Below, in pieces: positions 52,328 to 61,442 of a DNA stretch of 64,000 nucleotides (positions within the stretch are counted from its first letter, which is position 1; each line of letters starts with the position of its first letter). The stretch covers positions 372,001-436,000 of the forward strand of contig NZ_BNDT01000001.1 in assembly GCF_014905395.1 (NCBI RefSeq), in the 5' to 3' direction. The notes below the pieces were generated by a model. That model did no database searches, was not told the DNA's origin, and saw only the letters and a program-made list of their open reading frames with translations. The DNA comes from Lactococcus taiwanensis. GTDB taxonomy: Bacteria > Bacillota > Bacilli > Lactobacillales > Streptococcaceae. A program made the translations under genes and the position numbers.

Positions 52328-53782
52328 ATGGATATGAAAAAATCAACCACGATTGAGCGCCAAAAAAGAATTGTTGAAATATTGACACTCTTACACGAAG
52401 GAGGGACGTTTGAGAACGCCAAAAAAATTTTTAATGAAGAATTTGACGGTGTAGATGTTTCAGAAATAACTGGTGCTGAAAAGGCATTGATCCAAGGGGG
52501 GCTCAATCCCTCTGAAATTCAAAAATTATGCAACGTTCATGCAGCTGTCTTTAAAGGGGCTATTACAGATATTCATAAATCCTCTTTAGAAGAAAATACT
52601 CCAGGACATCCTATTCATACAATGAAACTTGAAAATCAAGTGATTACATCGCTATTAAATGATGAAATTCGGTGGGTTTTTTCAAAGATTGAAAAAGGAG
52701 AGTGGTCTTATAAAGAACGTTTACTTGTAGCGGTTATTGATTTGTATAATATTGACAAACATTATGCTAGAAAAGAAACTTTAATTTTTTCTTTTATGGA
52801 AAAATATGGAATCACAGCGCCACCAAAAGTTATGTGGGGTGTAGATGATAGTGTTCGTGAGATGATTAAAGAAATGATTGTTTATTTAAAAACAGATAAA
52901 GCAGCTTTAAATCCCATGCGTGAAATGCTAGAAAATTTACTGACAGAAATTGAAGAAATGATTTTTAAAGAAGAAGCAATTATGATTCCAATGTGCTTAG
53001 ATATCTTTTCTTTAAAAGATTGGGAACAAATAGAGGAGGATTCTAAAGAGATTGGCTATGCATTTATTGCTGAACCTTTAAAGTGGAAAGCTTCTAAAAC
53101 GGCAATTGAAAAGGAAAAAGAGCGTGAACCTCAAAGATTGGCGGCGATCGAATCTGCTAAAGCAATGACTGAGGCTATTGGCAAAGAATCAGGTTTAGAA
53201 CCAAGTAAACCTAAAAGCGTTAAGCGGCAATATGATTGGGAAAAAGTTACAAGTGAGGGAGTAGTTGTTTTGCCGACTGGCATGTTGCACCTCAATGAGT
53301 TGACAGCTTTGTTCAATATTTTACCAGTTGATCTAAGTTTTGTTGATAAAGAAGATATCGTTCGCTTTTTCTCGGGAGGAGAACGAATTTTTCCACGAGC
53401 TAAGTCTGTAATTGGTCGACGTGTTATTGATTGCCACCCGCCAAAATCAATGGCGGTAGTAGAAAAAATACTAGAAGATTTTAAATCTGGATCACGCGAT
53501 CAAGCTGATTTTTGGATTGATTTACATCGTTTTAATAAGAAAATTTATATTCGATATTTTGCAATGCGTGATGAAGAAACAGGAGAATATCTGGGCTGTT
53601 TAGAAGTTTCGCAGGATATTACAGCCATTCAAAATTTGGTGGGAGAAAAAAGATTAGATGGTCATGAAAAAACGACTTCTGAATATGAAAATCAAGTCGC
53701 TCAATCAATAAAAAAATCTACTGACGGAGCTGTCAGAGGCGAAATGCCTGATTTTGTTAAGCAGATGTTAGCTGATAAATAA
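52328..53782 (+). CDS. DUF438 protein with hemerythrin-like and PAS domains
   Basis: A 484-residue cytosolic protein. The N-terminal DUF438 region (residues 1-80, GLNPSEIQKLCNVHAAVFKG), a hemerythrin-like helical bundle containing HPIHTMKLEN at about 97-106, and a C-terminal PAS domain (about 330-450, LPVDLSFVDKEDIVRFFSGG) are recognisable. The family is thought to sense redox or gas ligands, but no reaction is established. GTG at 52325 is an alternative start. Near the C-terminus a copy of the dispersed palindrome encodes TDGAVR. Confidence 0.88.
   Translation: MDMKKSTTIERQKRIVEILTLLHEGGTFENAKKIFNEEFDGVDVSEITGAEKALIQGGLNPSEIQKLCNVHAAVFKGAITDIHKSSLEENTPGHPIHTMKLENQVITSLLNDEIRWVFSKIEKGEWSYKERLLVAVIDLYNIDKHYARKETLIFSFMEKYGITAPPKVMWGVDDSVREMIKEMIVYLKTDKAALNPMREMLENLLTEIEEMIFKEEAIMIPMCLDIFSLKDWEQIEEDSKEIGYAFIAEPLKWKASKTAIEKEKEREPQRLAAIESAKAMTEAIGKESGLEPSKPKSVKRQYDWEKVTSEGVVVLPTGMLHLNELTALFNILPVDLSFVDKEDIVRFFSGGERIFPRAKSVIGRRVIDCHPPKSMAVVEKILEDFKSGSRDQADFWIDLHRFNKKIYIRYFAMRDEETGEYLGCLEVSQDITAIQNLVGEKRLDGHEKTTSEYENQVAQSIKKSTDGAVRGEMPDFVKQMLADK
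53721..53736. repeat. CTGAC-N6-GTCAG element, inside DUF438 gene
   Basis: Exact copy with spacer GGAGCT, 46 bases before the stop. Confidence 0.9.
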
Positions 53783-53823
53783 ATCTCACTAGTAAAAGGC
53801 ATCTTAGTCTGCATTAGGACGAC

Positions 53824-54240
53824 TCAGAGACTATTGGACACTTCTTTAAACCATCGTTCTTCCAGTATTTCCAGACGCTGGATTGTTCTTAGCTCTTGAG
53901 GAAGGAAGACTCTTATGTCTTCTTCATTAAAGCCTATCTGAATGTTACTTTCATCCATAATTATGGGCCGCTTTATCAAGAGGGGGTAAGTTTCAATTGT
54001 TTTTATAAATTCACTAAACTTCATGGTCGTGAAATCAAGATTGAGCTGCTTATAAAGCTCACAGTGGGTTGAAATGATATCCTCAGTGCCTTTATCTGTA
54101 TGGGTAAGGATATCAATTAAATCTTGTTTGGTAAGGCTAGTTTTTATGTTTATTTCATTAAATGGTAGTCCGTTTTCTTGTAACCAACGCCGAGCTTTTC
54201 TACAAGAGGCACAAGAAGAAGTAATAAAAAGTTTAATCAT
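53824..54240 (-). CDS. spx: Spx/ArsC-family transcriptional regulator
   Basis: Spx proteins bind the alpha subunit of RNA polymerase and redirect transcription under thiol and envelope stress. The 138-residue protein has the redox pair Cys10-x-x-Cys13 (SSCASCRKARRWL) and the GTEDIISTH and LLIKRPIIMDESNIQIGF segments typical of SpxA. Lactococci have several paralogues, so the exact name is open. It is convergent with the DUF438 gene; only 41 bases separate them and no clear terminator is visible. Confidence 0.92.
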   Translation of the reverse strand: MIKLFITSSCASCRKARRWLQENGLPFNEINIKTSLTKQDLIDILTHTDKGTEDIISTHCELYKQLNLDFTTMKFSEFIKTIETYPLLIKRPIIMDESNIQIGFNEEDIRVFLPQELRTIQRLEILEERWFKEVSNSL

Positions 54241-54706
54241 GATGCTCCTTTTGAGTTTTTAGGTTTCAAAATTATAAAAATGAATTGATCTGTTTATAAA
54301 AATTTTAATTATTTCTTAAATAATTTTCATTTTCCCTAACCATTAGTGAACAATACTAGTTAATAAAAGGACAGATAAGAATGAGAAGAAAGCCATTATC
54401 TGTCAATGCTACCTTTATAAAAAAACAGTCCCCTTATGATTTTAGTCCGTTTGATATTTATGAGTGATTTAACCAATATGTTTAATAATAATCTAACATA
54501 ATAAGTTTTTTATTTCAAAAAATGTGCTCTTTATAATACAAAAATAGCTTATTTGTTCATAAAATGGATAAAAACTAGGTAATTCTCTTTTTGTATAACT
54601 ACATTTTTTCTTACTTTTAATTAATACTATTTTAAACTTCTTAGAGCAATCAATGAAGTAAAGATGTGGCTAATTTGCATACCTGCTACCCAGCATTCAG
54701 ATCAGA
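54241..54706. other. Long AT-rich gap between spx and murB
   Basis: It holds the spx promoter region on the minus strand and a 28-codon plus-strand ORF at 54381-54467. A perfect 9-bp inverted repeat GACAGATAA/TTATCTGTC (about 54371-54405) overlaps its start. Otherwise nothing can be supported. Confidence 0.5.
54381..54467 (+). CDS. Possible 28-residue peptide ORF
   Basis: ATG preceded by AAAGGA at 9 bases; reads MRRKPLSVNATFIKKQSPYD and ends DIYE. The ATG lies in the loop of a 9-bp inverted repeat that includes the Shine-Dalgarno region. No family is recognised and no promoter is clear, so it may be chance. Confidence 0.25.
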   Translation: MRRKPLSVNATFIKKQSPYDFSPFDIYE

Positions 54707-54736
54707 TTGAATCCAATTGATAGAGTGTGGTATAAT
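54707..54736 (+). promoter_or_regulatory. murB promoter, apparently leaderless
   Basis: TTGAAT (54707-54712), 18-bp spacer, TATAAT (54731-54736) in TGGTATAAT. The ATG follows 6 bases later with no Shine-Dalgarno. Confidence 0.65.
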
Positions 54737-54742
54737 TAACCT

Positions 54743-55642
54743 ATGTTAAAACAAAATGAACTTGAAAATATTTCTCATCTGATTGTTAAGTATAATGAGC
54801 CACTTTCTCATTATACTTATACTAAAGTTGGTGGCCCTGCAGATATTTTAGCCTTTCCTGAAACAACAGAAGCACTGACAGAGCTGTCAGTACTTGCACA
54901 AGCAACAAACACACCTGTCACGGTGCTCGGCAATGCCTCAAATCTTATTGTCCGAGACGGAGGGATCCGCGGTCTTGTGATTTTACTTGAAAAACTCGAT
55001 CAGGTAAATGTTGCAGGCTATACCATTGAAGCTCAAGCAGGTGCAAAACTCAAAGCAGTAACCCAAATCGCACAAGAACATGCATTGACGGGGTTTGAGT
55101 TTGCCTGTGGTATTCCTGGCTCTATTGGAGGGGCTGTTTTCATGAACGCAGGCGCTTATGGTGGCGAGATTTCACAAGTTTTAGTGAGCTGTAAAGTGAT
55201 GAATGAAAGTGGGGAACTTTTCGTTCTCACAGCGGACGAAATGAGATTTGGCTATAGACATTCAGTGATTCGTGATGAAAATCTTGTTGTCATCTCCGCA
55301 AAATTTGAACTTACGCCTGGAGATCCTGAGCAAATTCAAAATGAAATGAACCGTCTCAATTTTCTCCGGGAGAGCAAACAACCACTTGAATATCCAAGTT
55401 GTGGCTCCGTTTTTAAACGACCTGAAGGACATTTTGCAGGACAACTTATCCAAGAAGCACAATTACAAGGCACACGAATTGGTGGTGTGGAAGTCAGTAA
55501 AAAACACGCTGGTTTCATGGTCAATGTTGATCATGGGACAGCCACGGATTATGAAGCCCTCATCGCCCATGTAATCCAACGTGTCAAAGAAAATGCTGGA
55601 CTCACTTTAGAGCCCGAAGTCCGTATTATTGGTGAAAAATAA
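54743..55642 (+). CDS. murB: UDP-N-acetylenolpyruvoylglucosamine reductase
   Basis: FAD/NADPH enzyme making UDP-MurNAc for peptidoglycan. The 299-residue protein has the FAD-binding segments [14 protein letters not shown] (about residues 27-40), [19 protein letters not shown] and [20 protein letters not shown], and late motifs [12 protein letters not shown] and [10 protein letters not shown], as in type II-like short MurB. Residues 46-50 or so (LTELS) are encoded by a dispersed-palindrome copy. In streptococci murB also precedes potABCD. Confidence 0.96.
   Translation: MLKQNELENISHLIVKYNEPLSHYTYTKVGGPADILAFPETTEALTELSVLAQATNTPVTVLGNASNLIVRDGGIRGLVILLEKLDQVNVAGYTIEAQAGAKLKAVTQIAQEHALTGFEFACGIPGSIGGAVFMNAGAYGGEISQVLVSCKVMNESGELFVLTADEMRFGYRHSVIRDENLVVISAKFELTPGDPEQIQNEMNRLNFLRESKQPLEYPSCGSVFKRPEGHFAGQLIQEAQLQGTRIGGVEVSKKHAGFMVNVDHGTATDYEALIAHVIQRVKENAGLTLEPEVRIIGEK
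54875..54890. repeat. CTGAC-N6-GTCAG element, inside murB
   Basis: Exact copy with spacer AGAGCT, identical in its 16 bases to the copy before apbE. Confidence 0.92.
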
Positions 55643-55666
55643 AGACAGGCTTATCCTGTCTTTTTT
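55641..55666 (+). terminator. murB terminator
   Basis: AAAGACAGG/CCTGTCTTT stem with a 5-base loop and six T; it separates murB from the RNA and pot genes. Confidence 0.92.
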
Positions 55667-55677
55667 AAATTTTCAGC

Positions 55678-55706
55678 TTGAAAATCCCAACAATTTAAGC
55701 TATAAT
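55678..55706 (+). promoter_or_regulatory. Promoter of structured RNA upstream of potA
   Basis: TTGAAA (55678-55683), 17-bp spacer, perfect TATAAT (55701-55706), right after the murB terminator. Expected start near 55713. Confidence 0.8.
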
Positions 55707-55753
55707 TAATAAAGTTCTGTTGTACGCAGAAGATTTGACCGCTCGATAAGTTA

Positions 55754-55769
55754 CTGACCAATCTGTCAG
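55754..55769. repeat. CTGAC-N6-GTCAG element, inside the structured RNA
   Basis: Exact copy with spacer CAATCT, forming an apical hairpin nested within the GCTCGATAA/TTATCGAGC helix. Confidence 0.92.
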
Positions 55770-56033
55770 TAACGTTTAGCTATTTACTAACGGTATTATC
55801 GAGCCAAGGCCAGACGGACAGCCGGGTCAAAAGCCGAAATTGGCGACTTTCGTTGCCTTATTGATTAGCTCGTCAATGATGAGTTATGGGGATTCTTTTT
55901 TGAACCACCCCACCCAAGAAAAACACGCTTTGGCGCATCAATAAGAGTATTAAAAGTTCTTCTGCTGTATAGACTCTGCACTAGATTTTTCTGTTTGCTA
56001 CTATTTGAAACAGAGGCTAAGATTGATGATGAG

Positions 56034-56058
56034 ACCAAGCGTTTGCTTGGTTTTTTGT
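56034..56058 (+). terminator. Terminator of the structured RNA
   Basis: ACCAAGC/GCTTGGT stem with a 4-base loop and six T, 67 bases before potA. Read-through would be needed for potA unless another promoter exists. Confidence 0.92.
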
Positions 56059-56124
56059 ATCGTAAAAGAGAAATATCATGTTATGCCCATCATCTATAAC
56101 ATGCTAGAAAAGGATGACAAAGAA

Positions 56125-57405
56125 ATGGCAAAAACGATTATTGAATTCAAAAATGTCAGCAAAACATACGCAGATACTGATACCACTGTACTTAAAGACA
56201 TTTCATTTGAGTTAGAAGAAGGAAAGTTCTATACGCTCTTAGGAGCTTCAGGTTCTGGTAAATCAACAATCTTAAATATTATCGCTGGACTTTTGGATGC
56301 CACTACTGGAGACGTAATTCTGGATAATAAAAGAATCAATGACTTACCAGCCAATAAGCGAGATGTTCACACCATCTTCCAATCTTATGCGCTTTTTCCA
56401 AATATGAATGTTTTTGACAATGTCGCATTTGCCCTCAAAATCAAAGGGGTTGATAAGAAAGAGATTGAAAAACGCGTTTCAGAGAGCTTGAAGATGGTTC
56501 AACTTGCTGGCTATGAAAAACGTTCTATTGCAAAACTTTCGGGTGGACAAAAGCAGCGGGTCGCCATTGCTCGTGCCATTATTGATCGGCCAAAAGTCTT
56601 ATTGCTTGATGAATCGCTATCGGCTTTGGATATGAAATTGCGTAAAGACATGCAGTATGAACTGCGTGAACTTCAACAACGTTTAGGAATTACTTTCATT
56701 TTTGTCACACATGATCAAGAAGAAGCATTAGCGATGTCTGATTGGATATTTATTATGAATGAGGGGGAAATTGTCCAATCAGGTACCCCAACAGACATTT
56801 ACGATGAACCTATCAACCACTTTGTCGCCGATTTTATTGGGGAATCAAACATTTTGAATGGTCGAATGATTCAAGACTACCTCGTAGAATTTAACGGTCA
56901 ACAATTTGAGGCGGTAGATGGGGGGATGCGCAAAAATGAACCCATTGAAGTCGTCATTCGTCCCGAAGACATTTGGTTCACCATGCCTGACGAAGGAAAA
57001 TTCAATGTTATTGTAGACACACAACTTTTCCGTGGTGTGCATTATGAAATTGTAGCCTATGATGAATTTAAAAACGAATGGCTTATCCATTCAACACATA
57101 AAGCCATTGTAGGTGAAAAAGTTGGTCTTGATTTTGATCCAGAAGCCATTCATATCATGCGTCTCAATGAAACCGAAGAAGAATTTGATGCTCGTATTGA
57201 AGAATATGTTGAAGAAGAAGAACAAACCATTGGTTTGGCTAAGGCAGTAGAAGAAGAAAATGCTGAAGAAGAGGCGGCTATTCAAGAAGCAGTCAAAGAA
57301 GCCCTTGAAAATACAATGGAATTGACCGAATTAGCTGAGACAGTCAACGAAATTCTTCATAAGCAAGAGGCTGATGCCCTTTTAGAAAGTGAGGCAGAAA
57401 AGTGA
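56125..57405 (+). CDS. potA: Spermidine/putrescine ABC transporter ATP-binding protein PotA
   Basis: ATPase driving polyamine import. The 426-residue form starting at 56125 (AAAGGA 10 bases upstream) is preferred; the in-frame ATG at 56005 would overlap the RNA terminator. Walker [10 protein letters not shown] (about residues 40-48), signature LSGGQKQR, Walker [12 protein letters not shown], then a TOBE-like domain (about 240-345). The last 60 or so residues form an acidic, probably helical tail ([20 protein letters not shown] and onward) not found in most PotA. It overlaps potB by 4 bases. Confidence 0.95.
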   Translation: MAKTIIEFKNVSKTYADTDTTVLKDISFELEEGKFYTLLGASGSGKSTILNIIAGLLDATTGDVILDNKRINDLPANKRDVHTIFQSYALFPNMNVFDNVAFALKIKGVDKKEIEKRVSESLKMVQLAGYEKRSIAKLSGGQKQRVAIARAIIDRPKVLLLDESLSALDMKLRKDMQYELRELQQRLGITFIFVTHDQEEALAMSDWIFIMNEGEIVQSGTPTDIYDEPINHFVADFIGESNILNGRMIQDYLVEFNGQQFEAVDGGMRKNEPIEVVIRPEDIWFTMPDEGKFNVIVDTQLFRGVHYEIVAYDEFKNEWLIHSTHKAIVGEKVGLDFDPEAIHIMRLNETEEEFDARIEEYVEEEEQTIGLAKAVEEENAEEEAAIQEAVKEALENTMELTELAETVNEILHKQEADALLESEAEK

Positions 57406-58190
57406 CCAAACGTATTTATTCTGTTCCCTATTTTCTTTGGATTTTATTTTTTGTTGTAATCCCCTTGGTCATGCTCTTTTGGAAATCGCTATTTGACCTC
57501 AATGGTCATTTTACCCTTGACAATTATATCCAGTATTTTTCAAGTGGCACCTACCTCATGATGACTTGGAATTCGGTTCTCTATGCATTGATTATTACGG
57601 TTGTCACCTTACTTATTTCTTACCCCGTAGCCTTTGTTTTGACCAAGCTTAAGATGAAACAGTTTTGGCTGATGCTGATTATTTTACCTACTTGGGTAAA
57701 CTTATTATTAAAAGCCTATGCTTTTATTGGGATTTTCGGAAAATATGGCTCTGTCAATAATTTTCTCAATTTTTTAGGCTTGGGACGAACTCAAATTCTC
57801 TTTACCGATATGAGTTTCATCTTAGTGGCCAGCTATATTTCGATTCCTTTTATGGTTCTGCCAATTTTTAACGCACTTAACGATTTAGACGCCAACTTAG
57901 TACATGCGAGTAGTGATTTAGGGGCTTCTCGTTTTCAAACCTTCAGTAAAGTGATTTGGCCTTTATCTTTAAACGGTGTTCGCGCAGGCGTTCAAGCTGT
58001 TTTTATTCCGAGCTTGTCGCTCTTCATGCTGACACGTTTGATTGGAGGAAATAAGGTCATTACATTAGGGACTGCTGTGGAAGAACATTTCCTCACTACC
58101 CAAAACTGGGGAATGGGCTCCACCATTGCTGTTGTCTTGGTTGTTGCCATGCTCGTGGTCATGCGTCTCACTAAAGAAAGGAGAAACTAG
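57402..58190 (+). CDS. potB: Spermidine/putrescine ABC transporter permease PotB
   Basis: Inner-membrane permease of 262 residues with six hydrophobic segments. [16 protein letters not shown] is the first, and the ATPase-contact EAA-like loop is [20 protein letters not shown] followed by [12 protein letters not shown]. The start overlaps the potA stop (GTGA), and potC starts 3 bases after its stop. Confidence 0.95.
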   Translation: MTKRIYSVPYFLWILFFVVIPLVMLFWKSLFDLNGHFTLDNYIQYFSSGTYLMMTWNSVLYALIITVVTLLISYPVAFVLTKLKMKQFWLMLIILPTWVNLLLKAYAFIGIFGKYGSVNNFLNFLGLGRTQILFTDMSFILVASYISIPFMVLPIFNALNDLDANLVHASSDLGASRFQTFSKVIWPLSLNGVRAGVQAVFIPSLSLFMLTRLIGGNKVITLGTAVEEHFLTTQNWGMGSTIAVVLVVAMLVVMRLTKERRN

Positions 58191-58192
58191 CA

Positions 58193-58996
58193 ATGCAAAC
58201 AAAAAGTTCTAAGTTAGGTAAAGCCTACCTTGCGGTTGTCCTCATTCTATTGTATGCTCCGATTTTTTACTTAATCTTTTATTCCTTCAATGCAGGAGGA
58301 GATATGAGTAAATTCACTGGATTTACCTTGGAAAATTTTAAAACTCTTTTTGCTGACCAACGCCTTATTTTGATTGTTGTTCAAACTTTCTTTCTCGCTT
58401 TTTTAAGTTCTTTAGTTGCAACGATTATTGGGACAGTCGGAGCCATTTATCTGGTAAAAGTCAAAGGGCGTAAAAAAGATACGTTACTGGGATTAAATAA
58501 TGTCCTCATGGTCTCTCCCGACGTGGTGATTGGAGCTTCGTTTTTGATTCTTTTTACGATGATTGGGATGCAGCTGGGCTTTTTATCCGTATTGTTAAGT
58601 CACATTGCCTTTTCCATACCAATTGTAGTGCTTATGGTCATGCCCCTTTATCAAGAAATGGATGGAGCTTTGGTTGATGCCGCTAACGATTTAGGAGCCA
58701 CTCCAGCACAGATCATGCGGGAAATCATTTTACCTTATCTCACACCCGGAATTATTGCAGGATTCTTTATGGCCTTCACCTATTCCTTAGATGATTTTGC
58801 AGTGACCTTCTTTGTAACAGGGAATGATTTCACAACACTTTCAGTAGAAATCTATTCTCGAGCTCGTGCGGGGATTTCTTTAGAAATTAATGCTTTATCG
58901 GCGCTTGTATTTCTCTTTTCAATCGTCCTTGTTTTAGGGTATTATTATATTATGAAAGATTCCGATACAGTTGGAAAATCTTCCAATTTGACGTAG
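58193..58996 (+). CDS. potC: Spermidine/putrescine ABC transporter permease PotC
   Basis: Second permease, 267 residues, six hydrophobic segments. The EAA-like loop is LVDAANDLGATPAQIMREII, and YSLDDFAVTFFVTG is the conserved PotC segment. It pairs with PotB to form the channel. AAAGGAG lies within the end of potB. Confidence 0.95.
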   Translation: MQTKSSKLGKAYLAVVLILLYAPIFYLIFYSFNAGGDMSKFTGFTLENFKTLFADQRLILIVVQTFFLAFLSSLVATIIGTVGAIYLVKVKGRKKDTLLGLNNVLMVSPDVVIGASFLILFTMIGMQLGFLSVLLSHIAFSIPIVVLMVMPLYQEMDGALVDAANDLGATPAQIMREIILPYLTPGIIAGFFMAFTYSLDDFAVTFFVTGNDFTTLSVEIYSRARAGISLEINALSALVFLFSIVLVLGYYYIMKDSDTVGKSSNLT

Positions 58997-59059
58997 CTCG
59001 CTCTAATAACCTAGACTCAGTAGTAAAAAGTTTATTTTTAAAAATAAGAAAGGAGCAAT

Positions 59060-60127
59060 TTGAAAAAACTAATCTATTTCTTTGTGGCACTCTTAGCAAT
59101 TACCGCTTCCTTAGGTTTACTCTCTCATCAAATGAAGGCAGCAGATGGTGTCAAAACAGCAAATAATAGCTTGACTATTTTCAACTGGGGTGAGTACATT
59201 GATCCAGAGCTCATCACAAAATTTGAAAAAGAAACGGGTTATAAAGTTAACTATATGACTTTTGACTCAAATGAAGCCATGTACTCTAAAGTCAAACAGG
59301 GCGGAACATCTTATGATATCGTTGTTCCTTCTGATTATATGATAGAAAAAATGGCCCAAGAACATCTCCTTCAAAAGCTCGATCATTCTAAAATTAAAGG
59401 CTTAGAAGATGATGATCCAAAATTGCTTAATCCTGCTTTTGATAAAGGAAATCAATACTCTATCCCTTACTTTTGGGGGACTTTAGGGATTGTTTACAAC
59501 GATAAAACGGTTAAAAATCCTCCCAAAACTTGGCAAGATCTCTGGTCTCCCACTTATAAAAATTCCATCTTATTGACAGATAGTGTGCGTGATGTCATGG
59601 CAATGGTTTTGAGTAAACATGGTTACTCTCTCAACACCACTAATCGAGAAGAATTAGAGACAGCTTACAATGATTTACTCGAGCTCACCCCTAATGTCAA
59701 AGCAATCCTTGGGGATGAGATTATGAATTATATGATTAATAATGAAACTCCCCTAGCGGTGGTCTATAGTGGCCAAGCGGCTGAAATGACGGCAGAAAAT
59801 AAAAATCTTCATTATGTTATTCCTGAACGAACCAACATATGGTATGATAATCTCGCCATTCCTAAAGGGGCTAAAAATGTGAAGGCTGCTTATGCTTTTA
59901 TTAACTTCATGCAACAACCAGCCAATGCCGCACAAAATGCTGAATGGATTGGTTATGCGACACCAAACTTAAAAGCCAAGGCCTTGCTCCCAAAGAGTTT
60001 ACGTGAAAACAAAGCCTTCTATCCCGATCAGACCCTCATTCAAGATGATGAAGCCTATAAAAACCTTACCCCATATTGGACAGGGGTTTATAACGATCTT
60101 TATCTTGAATTTAAGATGAACAAATAA
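59060..60127 (+). CDS. potD: Spermidine/putrescine-binding protein PotD
   Basis: Extracytoplasmic polyamine receptor of 355 residues. The signal peptide (LIYFFVALLAITASLGLLSH) is followed by NSLTIFNWGEYIDPELITKF, DIVVPSDYMIEKM, YFWGTLGIVYND and AVVYSGQAAEMTAEN, all typical of PotD/PotF. There is no lipobox Cys, so it may stay held by its uncleaved signal or be attached in another way. The start is TTG with AAAGGAG 8 bases upstream. Confidence 0.94.
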   Translation: MKKLIYFFVALLAITASLGLLSHQMKAADGVKTANNSLTIFNWGEYIDPELITKFEKETGYKVNYMTFDSNEAMYSKVKQGGTSYDIVVPSDYMIEKMAQEHLLQKLDHSKIKGLEDDDPKLLNPAFDKGNQYSIPYFWGTLGIVYNDKTVKNPPKTWQDLWSPTYKNSILLTDSVRDVMAMVLSKHGYSLNTTNREELETAYNDLLELTPNVKAILGDEIMNYMINNETPLAVVYSGQAAEMTAENKNLHYVIPERTNIWYDNLAIPKGAKNVKAAYAFINFMQQPANAAQNAEWIGYATPNLKAKALLPKSLRENKAFYPDQTLIQDDEAYKNLTPYWTGVYNDLYLEFKMNK

Positions 60128-60138
60128 AAATGATATTC

Positions 60139-60167
60139 AAAAAGCAGAGTTAATCTTCTGCTTTTTT
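60139..60167 (+). terminator. potD terminator
   Basis: AAAAGCAGA/TCTGCTTTT stem with a short loop and T run. Confidence 0.9.
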
Positions 60168-60248
60168 ATTTTTGAACGAGAGGATTTTTTTAAGAAAAAA
60201 GGAAAGAGTTTGGTATAATAAATCAAAGTGCTCATAAGGAGAGAATTA

Positions 60249-61442
60249 ATGATTCAACTAAAAAAATCAAAAATCCCCCGAATTGAAGAAAACCTTATTC
60301 CTATCAACTTAAGTGATGAGACAATGCAAGAACGAAAAGCAAAACTTCTTTCAAAAATGAAGAAGTCCTCTTATGAGGCTTTGATTATTTATGCTGATTT
60401 AGAGCATGGTTCAAATTTTGAATATTTGACAGGCTTCTTACCTCGTTTTGAAGAGGCATTACTTGTTATCAAAGTTTCAGGGGAAAGTCATCTTGTTTTA
60501 GGAAATGAAAATTTAAATAAAGCAGACAAGGCACGACTTCCTGCCAAAGCTGTTCATCTCCCGCATTTTTCTTTGCCTAATCAACCGATGGATCCTGAGA
60601 AGAACCTTAAAGAAGCTTTCCTTGCATGTGATTTACCCTCCCATGGAAAAGTTGGCTTAGTGGGCTGGAAAAACTTTACGAGTCAAACAGAAGATAATAG
60701 GAGCTTATTTGATCTTCCCTATTTTATCGTAGAGACTTTATTCAAAATGTTTCCAAGCGTTACATTTTCGAATGCCACAGCACTTTTTATTGGTGAAGAG
60801 GGTGTGCGCACGACAAACAATGCTAATGAATTTGCGCATTATGAGTTCGGGGCTGCTTTAGCTGGAAATTGTATGTTGGAAACAATGAACCGAATCGAAA
60901 TAGGCAAAACTGAGATGGAGCTGGCTACAAGCTTATCTGCTTTGGGACAGTCTCATAATGTTGTGACCATTTTAGCTAGTGGAGAACGCTTTGTGAAAGC
61001 AAATCTCTATCCCACGCATAAACAAATACAATTAGGGGAACGCTTAGCTTTAACCACAGGCTATAAAGGTGGGCTGCAAAGTCGTTCAGGCTATGCCGTA
61101 GCAAGACAAGAAGAACTTCCAAAAGGCGAACAAGATTATCTGGAACGCATCGCGATTCCTTACTTTAAGGCGGTTAAAACCTGGTTGGAAAGCATCAAAA
61201 TAGGAATGAAAGGTCAAGAACTGTATCAAGCCATAGAGGCTGTCTTGCCTAAAAAGACCTATGGTTGGCATTTAAATCCAGGACATTTAACCGCTGATGA
61301 AGAATGGCTAAGCTCGCCCGTATACCCTGAATCAACAGAGCTGTCAGTAACTTTTTATTCTCCTTCAAGCTCAGCCAGAGGATTAATTTTTGAGAGCAAG
61401 TCTTGGTCTATCCAGACAGAGATGCTCGCATCATCCACGTGA
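60249..61442 (+). CDS. M24-family (Xaa-Pro aminopeptidase-like) protein, 3' truncated
   Basis: A creatinase/aminopeptidase-P-type protein. The N-terminal domain (about residues 20-170) has YADLEHGSNFEYLTGFLPRF, and the C-terminal pita-bread part runs from about 190. It reads normally to LNPGHLTADEEWLSSPVYPE (about residue 360). Homologues would go on for roughly 80-90 residues. Here the frame continues for about 35 residues that are antisense to the amylase 3' end (STELSVTFYSPSSSARGLIF and onward). The break coincides with half of the dispersed palindrome. Loss of the C-terminal part probably removes catalytic residues, so this is likely a pseudogene or inactive form. Confidence 0.75.
   Translation: MIQLKKSKIPRIEENLIPINLSDETMQERKAKLLSKMKKSSYEALIIYADLEHGSNFEYLTGFLPRFEEALLVIKVSGESHLVLGNENLNKADKARLPAKAVHLPHFSLPNQPMDPEKNLKEAFLACDLPSHGKVGLVGWKNFTSQTEDNRSLFDLPYFIVETLFKMFPSVTFSNATALFIGEEGVRTTNNANEFAHYEFGAALAGNCMLETMNRIEIGKTEMELATSLSALGQSHNVVTILASGERFVKANLYPTHKQIQLGERLALTTGYKGGLQSRSGYAVARQEELPKGEQDYLERIAIPYFKAVKTWLESIKIGMKGQELYQAIEAVLPKKTYGWHLNPGHLTADEEWLSSPVYPESTELSVTFYSPSSSARGLIFESKSWSIQTEMLASST
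61337..61350. repeat. Half of a CTGAC-N6-GTCAG element at a truncation point
   Basis: AGAGCT-GTCAG-TAA matches one half plus the spacer of the copies at 8968 and 54875; the left half reads TCAAC. It lies exactly where the M24 gene is cut and 5 bases beyond the amylase stop. Confidence 0.6.

Larger units (their letters stand above)
55713..56058 (+). ncRNA. Candidate structured non-coding RNA / potABCD leader, class unknown
   Basis: It has its own promoter and ends in a perfect terminator (ACCAAGC/GCTTGGT plus six T, 56034-56058). Perfect long-range helices: GCAGAAGA (55726-55733) with TCTTCTGC (55958-55965); TTTGACC (55734-55740) with GGTCAAA (55825-55831); GCTCGATAA (55741-55749) with TTATCGAGC (55796-55804); CTTATTGAT (55857-55865) with ATCAATAAG (55937-55945). 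Local hairpins are TTACTGAC/GTCAGTAA (55751-55772) and GGCGAC/GTTGCC (55842-55857). I see none of the conserved cores of RNase P, SRP, tmRNA, T-box or the common riboswitches. It could be a free RNA or control the pot genes. Confidence 0.75.

Noticed and set aside
55713-56058. RNase P RNA, SRP RNA, tmRNA or 6S RNA
   Set aside because: Conserved cores such as GAGGAAAGTCC (RNase P) or GGAAGCAGCC (SRP) are absent, there is no tRNA-like end, and the branched fold does not suit 6S.
56005-56124. Upstream start for potA
   Set aside because: It would place the start inside the RNA terminator; AAAGGA and the normal PotA N-terminus point to 56125.
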